Positions 14,521-17,646 of a stretch of 17,646 nt of DNA are shown here, one piece after another. This DNA is from an uncultured Clostridium sp. (GTDB lineage Bacteria; Bacillota; Clostridia; Lachnospirales; Lachnospiraceae), in contig UQFC01000054.1 in NCBI GenBank assembly GCA_900540335.1, forward strand, positions 1 to 17,646, in the 5' to 3' direction. Below the pieces are notes generated by a model, which did not search any database, had not been told where the DNA came from, and saw nothing but the letters and a program-made list of their open reading frames with translations. A program made the translations under genes and the position numbers. How positions within the stretch are numbered: the first letter of the stretch is position 1; every line of letters begins with the position of its first letter.

Positions 14521-15825
14521 CTACAGCAGATTCAGGACACCCGGAAGCCACATGGACAATGCCGGGATAAAGGTTACTAACATCAGTCCTGCCACAATCA
14601 CCACAAAATAAGGAATCAGATGCTTCATAACATCCTCTACCGGAAGGTGGGCCACACTGCAGCCTACAAACAGAACGCTTCCTACAGGAGGAGTAATGGT
14701 ACCGATTGCCAGGTTCATAATCATCATGATTCCGAAATGAACCGGGCTCATACCCAGAGCAGTCACAACCGGAAGGAAAATCGGTGTGAAAATCAGAAGG
14801 GCCGGAGCCATATCCATAAAGGTACCTACAATCAGCAGAATCAGGTTAATAATCAGCAGAATGACAATCTTATTTTCGGAAACACCCAGCAGCAGGGTGC
14901 TGATTGCCTGGGGAAGACCGGTAAAGGACAGCACAAAGCTCAGTACAGAGGATGCGCCGATAATCAGCATAACAATGGTAGTCATCACTGCGGTATCTGT
15001 CAGAATTCCCATAATCTGAGACGGCTTAATGCTACGGTAAATAAATACAGAAAGAATAAATGCATAAATAACTGCCACGCCGGAAGCCTCTGTGGGGGTG
15101 AAGTAGCCGGACAGGATTCCTCCGATAATAATTACAATCAGAAACAGGCTGGGCAGAGCCTCCCACACGGTTTTCATCACTCTGGAAGCGGTAATTGCCT
15201 CTCCCTTTACAACGTAGCCATGCTTTTTACCATAAATCATGGCAACACCCATGCACAGAACTGCCCATAAAATTCCGGGAATCCATCCTGCCATCAGCAG
15301 GGCAGATACGGAAATTCCGCCTGCTGCCGTAGAATAAATAATCGGAGCTGTAGTCGGAGGAATCAGCTGTCCCACCGGTGCAGATGCAATATTAACTGCT
15401 GCAGAATAACATTCATCGTAGCCGTGTTCCTTCTCCAGCGGGTTCATAACGCCGCCGATTGCAGTTGCTGCTGCAATACCGGAACCGGAAATAGAACCGA
15501 ACATAGCGTTTCCTGCCACATTGGTCAGCGCCAGGGAACCGGGAACACGTCCCAGGAACAGAAGCGCCAGGTTAATCAAACGCTTTGCAATACCGCCGCT
15601 GCTCATCAAAAGACCTGCCAGGATAAAGAAGGGAACAGCCAGCAAAGAAAAGCTGTCAATACCGCCTACCAGCTTCTGCGCGGAAATAAACATTCCAAAG
15701 CCGGGAGACAGAAACATAATAATGGTTACAAGAGCCGCACTGATAATGCTGAATGATACCGGCACACTAAAGGCCAGCAGCATAAAAAACACAAGAACAA
15801 GAACAATCGCTGCCTGAATTTCCAT
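14521..15825 (-). CDS. dctM: TRAP transporter large permease subunit
   Basis: DctM family, 434 aa, the ion-coupled translocation channel of a tripartite ATP-independent periplasmic-type transporter. The sequence is almost wholly hydrophobic with about 11-13 membrane helices. Typical blocks are FLLAVPFFILAGLLMSSGGIAKRLI, ALTNVAGNAMFGSISGSGIAAATAIGGVMNP with the conserved GSxSGS region, GYDECYSAAVNIASAPVGQLIPPT, FTPTEASGVAVIYA, and the late repeat FGIMMIMNLAIGTITPPVG. It starts immediately after the dctQ stop codon (TAA-ATG), with AGGAGG upstream, so translation is likely coupled. With DctQ and DctP it would drive Na+ or H+ coupled uptake of an organic acid or acidic sugar. The substrate is not readable from this subunit. 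Confidence 0.95.
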   Translation of the reverse strand: MEIQAAIVLVLVFFMLLAFSVPVSFSIISAALVTIIMFLSPGFGMFISAQKLVGGIDSFSLLAVPFFILAGLLMSSGGIAKRLINLALLFLGRVPGSLALTNVAGNAMFGSISGSGIAAATAIGGVMNPLEKEHGYDECYSAAVNIASAPVGQLIPPTTAPIIYSTAAGGISVSALLMAGWIPGILWAVLCMGVAMIYGKKHGYVVKGEAITASRVMKTVWEALPSLFLIVIIIGGILSGYFTPTEASGVAVIYAFILSVFIYRSIKPSQIMGILTDTAVMTTIVMLIIGASSVLSFVLSFTGLPQAISTLLLGVSENKIVILLIINLILLIVGTFMDMAPALLIFTPIFLPVVTALGMSPVHFGIMMIMNLAIGTITPPVGSVLFVGCSVAHLPVEDVMKHLIPYFVVIVAGLMLVTFIPALSMWLPGVLNLL

Positions 15826-16293
15826 TTATTTTGCCTCCTTCCACTGTTTCAGAGAATTTCTCAAACGGTCAATTCCATAGCACACCATCAGAACACCGCT
15901 GATCGGTATACCTGCATAATAAATCTGCATCGGCATATGCATGGCCGGTGAAATCTGTCCTGCAGAGTTCATGGTTACCATCCAGCCGCCTGCAATCATT
16001 ACAAAGATGCTGATTACTAAAATCAATGTTTCGATAAAGATACTGGTCAGCACTTTTCCCTTCGGTGAAAAATACTTCACCGCAATATTAATGGACAGAT
16101 GCTTGTCCTTTCCATAAGCATACGGCACTCCCAGCATAGTGGTCCAAATCAGCAGATAACGCAGCAGCTCTTCCGTATATTTACTGGGATTGTTTAACAC
16201 AAACCGGGTAATGACCTGCCAGATACATCCAAGCACCATGACAGCCACTAAAAGCCCCAGCACTGTCTCCAGAATTTTATTTAACGTCTTCAT
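15826..16293 (-). CDS. dctQ: TRAP transporter small permease subunit
   Basis: DctQ family, 155 aa, with four predicted membrane helices. Helix 1 is VLGLLVAVMVLGCIWQVITRFVL, which ends in the family-typical QVxxRFV. PSKYTEELLRYLLIWTTMLG follows as the conserved second segment, then YGKDKHLSINIAV. It associates with DctM in the membrane and is required for transport. It lies between dctP (11 bp gap) and dctM (no gap) in the usual P-Q-M order. GGAGG lies before the ATG. Confidence 0.94.
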   Translation of the reverse strand: MKTLNKILETVLGLLVAVMVLGCIWQVITRFVLNNPSKYTEELLRYLLIWTTMLGVPYAYGKDKHLSINIAVKYFSPKGKVLTSIFIETLILVISIFVMIAGGWMVTMNSAGQISPAMHMPMQIYYAGIPISGVLMVCYGIDRLRNSLKQWKEAK

Positions 16294-16304
16294 TCCGTAC
16301 CTCC

Positions 16305-17327
16305 TTATTCAGCATACTTCTGAATATCATCATACAGTTCCTTATAGGTTTCTCCCTTTGCACAGAACTCTTCATGCACCGGCTGTACTGCCTCAATAAA
16401 TGCAGTTTTGTCAATATCCCGGTAAACATGAACACCATGGCTTTCTGCCTCTTCCATGGCTTCTGCCATCATGCCGTTATAAAGATTTTTAAAATTGTCA
16501 TTGGCCTTCTGAATGGCTTCTTTCAGATATTCCTGCTGCTCCGGAGTCATTTTATTCCAGGTCTTGGTGCTGATGATATAAATATCCGGTGAGTACTGAT
16601 GCTCGGTATAGGTATAGGATTTTACCAGATCCTGATGTCCGTCTACGGTCAGCGCCAGCTCTGTATTTTCTGCGCCGTCTACAATTCCCTGCTGAAGAGA
16701 ACTGTAGGTTTCTCCGCTCGCCATGGGAACCGGTGAGCCGCCCATCAGTTCAATCATATCCATGGAAGTGGAGCTGGGCATGGAACGGATTTTCTTTCCT
16801 TTCAGCACTGAAGGATCCGTACAGGCCACGTCCTCCTTCAGATAAAAGTTACGGGAACCGTTGGCATAATATCCGATAGCAATATAACCGTCCTCCTCTG
16901 TGGAAGTAAACAGTTCCTTTACCTTCTCACTCTGCTCACAGGCATCATAATAGTGCTGCTGGCTCTGAAACAGATAGGGAATGGCAAAAATAGAATACTC
17001 ATCCTTAAACTGTCCCAGAGTGTTGGAGCTGACCTTTGCCATATCCAGTACTCCGGCCTTTACCATCTCAATCTCTTCCTTCTCTGTTCCCAGTACACCG
17101 CTGGCGTAGATGGAAACCTTCAGCTTCTGGCTGGGATCCTCTGCTGCAAACTCAGAAATCTTTGCAATGGAATCTGCAATTTCAGAGCCTTCTGCCTGGT
17201 TATGAGCCAGACGAAGCTCTAAAACATCGCTGTCTGACCCCCCTGCTACTGAAAAAAATGTTGCTCCTACAATCAGAATTCCAGCACAGGTTGCTGCAAT
17301 TCCAAGCGATTTTTTCCAATTTTTCAT
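16305..17327 (-). CDS. dctP: TRAP transporter substrate-binding protein
   Basis: DctP family, 340 aa, captures the substrate outside the cell and passes it to DctQM. Residues 1-30 are a signal sequence (KKSLGI...ILIVGATFFSVAGG). There is no lipobox cysteine: the only early Cys14 sits inside the hydrophobic core. Binding-site signs are ASGVLGTEKEEIEMVKAGVLDMA, Arg159 in NGSRNF, the conserved carboxylate-binding Arg181 in GKKIRSMPSS, and ETYSSLQQGIVDGAENT with Asn221. The conserved arginine implies a carboxylate-bearing ligand. Beside GH105 and the rha genes, an unsaturated galacturonyl-rhamnose or galacturonate is a reasonable guess, not a demonstrated one. The start has AAGGGG upstream. It is first gene of the TRAP operon. 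Confidence 0.93.
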   Translation of the reverse strand: MKNWKKSLGIAATCAGILIVGATFFSVAGGSDSDVLELRLAHNQAEGSEIADSIAKISEFAAEDPSQKLKVSIYASGVLGTEKEEIEMVKAGVLDMAKVSSNTLGQFKDEYSIFAIPYLFQSQQHYYDACEQSEKVKELFTSTEEDGYIAIGYYANGSRNFYLKEDVACTDPSVLKGKKIRSMPSSTSMDMIELMGGSPVPMASGETYSSLQQGIVDGAENTELALTVDGHQDLVKSYTYTEHQYSPDIYIISTKTWNKMTPEQQEYLKEAIQKANDNFKNLYNGMMAEAMEEAESHGVHVYRDIDKTAFIEAVQPVHEEFCAKGETYKELYDDIQKYAE

Positions 17328-17583
17328 CTTTGTTTTCCCCTTTTTTCTTATGAAATGATTTCACAAAATTCCGGATTTTTCATGAAATCTTCCAGTGTTT
17401 CCTACAATTTCCTCATGTATACATGTGATTTGTCTGTAATTCTACTGTATCACAGACCCTAAGCCGTTTCTTCTTCTCAATTGACGGGAATTTTTCATTT
17501 TCAAACTATATTGTACTAAATGATTTTCCATTTTCTCATTTCATAAGAAAAAATTTTTGCCAGCACATATTCTGATGTCATAT
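17328..17583. promoter_or_regulatory. Repeat-rich upstream region of the TRAP operon
   Basis: There is no gene in this 256 bp A/T-rich stretch. It holds an 18-bp perfect inverted repeat (17341-17358 with 17536-17553), the odd palindrome TGAAAT-G-ATTTCA (17351-17363), TTTCATGAAA (17378-17387) and the perfect 12-bp palindrome CATGTATACATG (17414-17425). A TAGAAT -10-like element lies on the minus strand (17444-17439) without a good -35, suggesting an activator-dependent dctP promoter. TGTGAAATC on the minus strand (17365-17357) is also found next to GH105. Confidence 0.55.
17341..17553. repeat. 18-bp perfect inverted repeat upstream of dctP
   Basis: The plus strand reads TCATTTCATAAGAAAAAA at 17536-17553, and the minus strand reads exactly the same from 17358 to 17341. 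The arms enclose 177 bp with no coding potential. They could be paired operators that allow DNA looping, or the ends of a very small non-autonomous element. No target-site duplication is visible, and A/T richness raises the chance of coincidence. Confidence 0.6.
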
Positions 17584-17610
17584 AAAAAAGAAGCTCGATC
17601 TCAAGCTTCT
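17584..17610 (-). terminator. Intrinsic terminator for a gene beyond the right edge
   Basis: On the minus strand AGAAGCTTGA (17610-17601) pairs with TCGAGCTTCT (17598-17589), allowing one G-U pair, and TTTTTT follows at 17589-17584. It would end a leftward transcript entering from outside the window, isolating it from the TRAP promoter region. A second hairpin, GTCGC-TTCT-GCGAC (17624-17637), lies just before it. Confidence 0.7.
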
Positions 17611-17646
17611 CCTCCTGCGGCGGGTCGCTTCTGCGACAAAATTCTC

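Noticed and set aside
14620..15270. Plus-strand frame rich in His, Asn and Gln opposite dctM
   Set aside because: The odd composition is the reverse complement of a hydrophobic membrane protein and not a real low-complexity protein.
17611..17646. C-terminal coding remnant on the minus strand at the right edge
   Set aside because: Several minus-strand frames stay open for some distance, but none gives a recognisable protein. The hairpins explain the sequence better.
1..17646. CRISPR array, phage genes, transposase, rRNA or tRNA
   Set aside because: No regularly spaced repeats, integrase or transposase motifs, or RNA gene signatures were seen in any part of the window.

Overview
The window looks like a piece of chromosome from a gut-type Clostridia, most likely Lachnospiraceae. 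The reasons are strong GGAGG-type ribosome binding sites before almost every gene, the protein families present, a YesN-type response regulator, a TRAP transporter and a YedF-like protein. Except for the left 1.7 kb, which is visibly richer in A/T, base use is even across the window. The species cannot be named from sequence alone.

Layout: (1) 1-1727, plus strand: a broken C-terminal remnant of a sensor histidine kinase, then a full-length YesN/AraC-type response regulator. (2) 1743-6216, minus strand: a thiamine pyrimidine-branch operon led by a TPP riboswitch and an intrinsic terminator, in the order thiC-thiE-thiD, followed by a YedF-like TusA/DsrE fusion and an SGNH arylesterase-like hydrolase. 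(3) 6276-10269, minus strand: a complete core L-rhamnose pathway, rhaB-rhaA-rhaD-rhaM, with a divergent AraC regulator at 10525-11502. (4) 11453-13434, minus strand: a GH105 unsaturated rhamnogalacturonyl hydrolase followed 11 bp later by a TIM-barrel sugar isomerase/epimerase, with a second divergent AraC regulator at 13538-14485. (5) 14521-17327, minus strand: a three-gene TRAP transporter (dctP-dctQ-dctM), then about 320 bp of non-coding DNA rich in inverted repeats, with a terminator-like hairpin at the right edge.

How the genes fit together (inference): regions 3-5 read as one catabolic island for the depolymerised rhamnogalacturonan-I backbone. The TRAP system imports an acidic sugar, plausibly the unsaturated galacturonyl-rhamnose disaccharide. 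Cytoplasmic GH105 splits it. RhaM, RhaA, RhaB and RhaD turn the released L-rhamnose into dihydroxyacetone phosphate and L-lactaldehyde. The unsaturated uronate half has no known KduI/KdgF/KduD/KdgK enzyme in the window, so the linked TIM-barrel isomerase is a candidate for work on that half. No classical mobile element, CRISPR array, phage gene, rRNA or tRNA was seen. The least ordinary items are the TRAP/GH105/isomerase unit, shared palindromes and short motifs in the AraC-flanked intergenic regions, an 18-bp perfect inverted repeat upstream of dctP, and the kinase remnant at the left edge.
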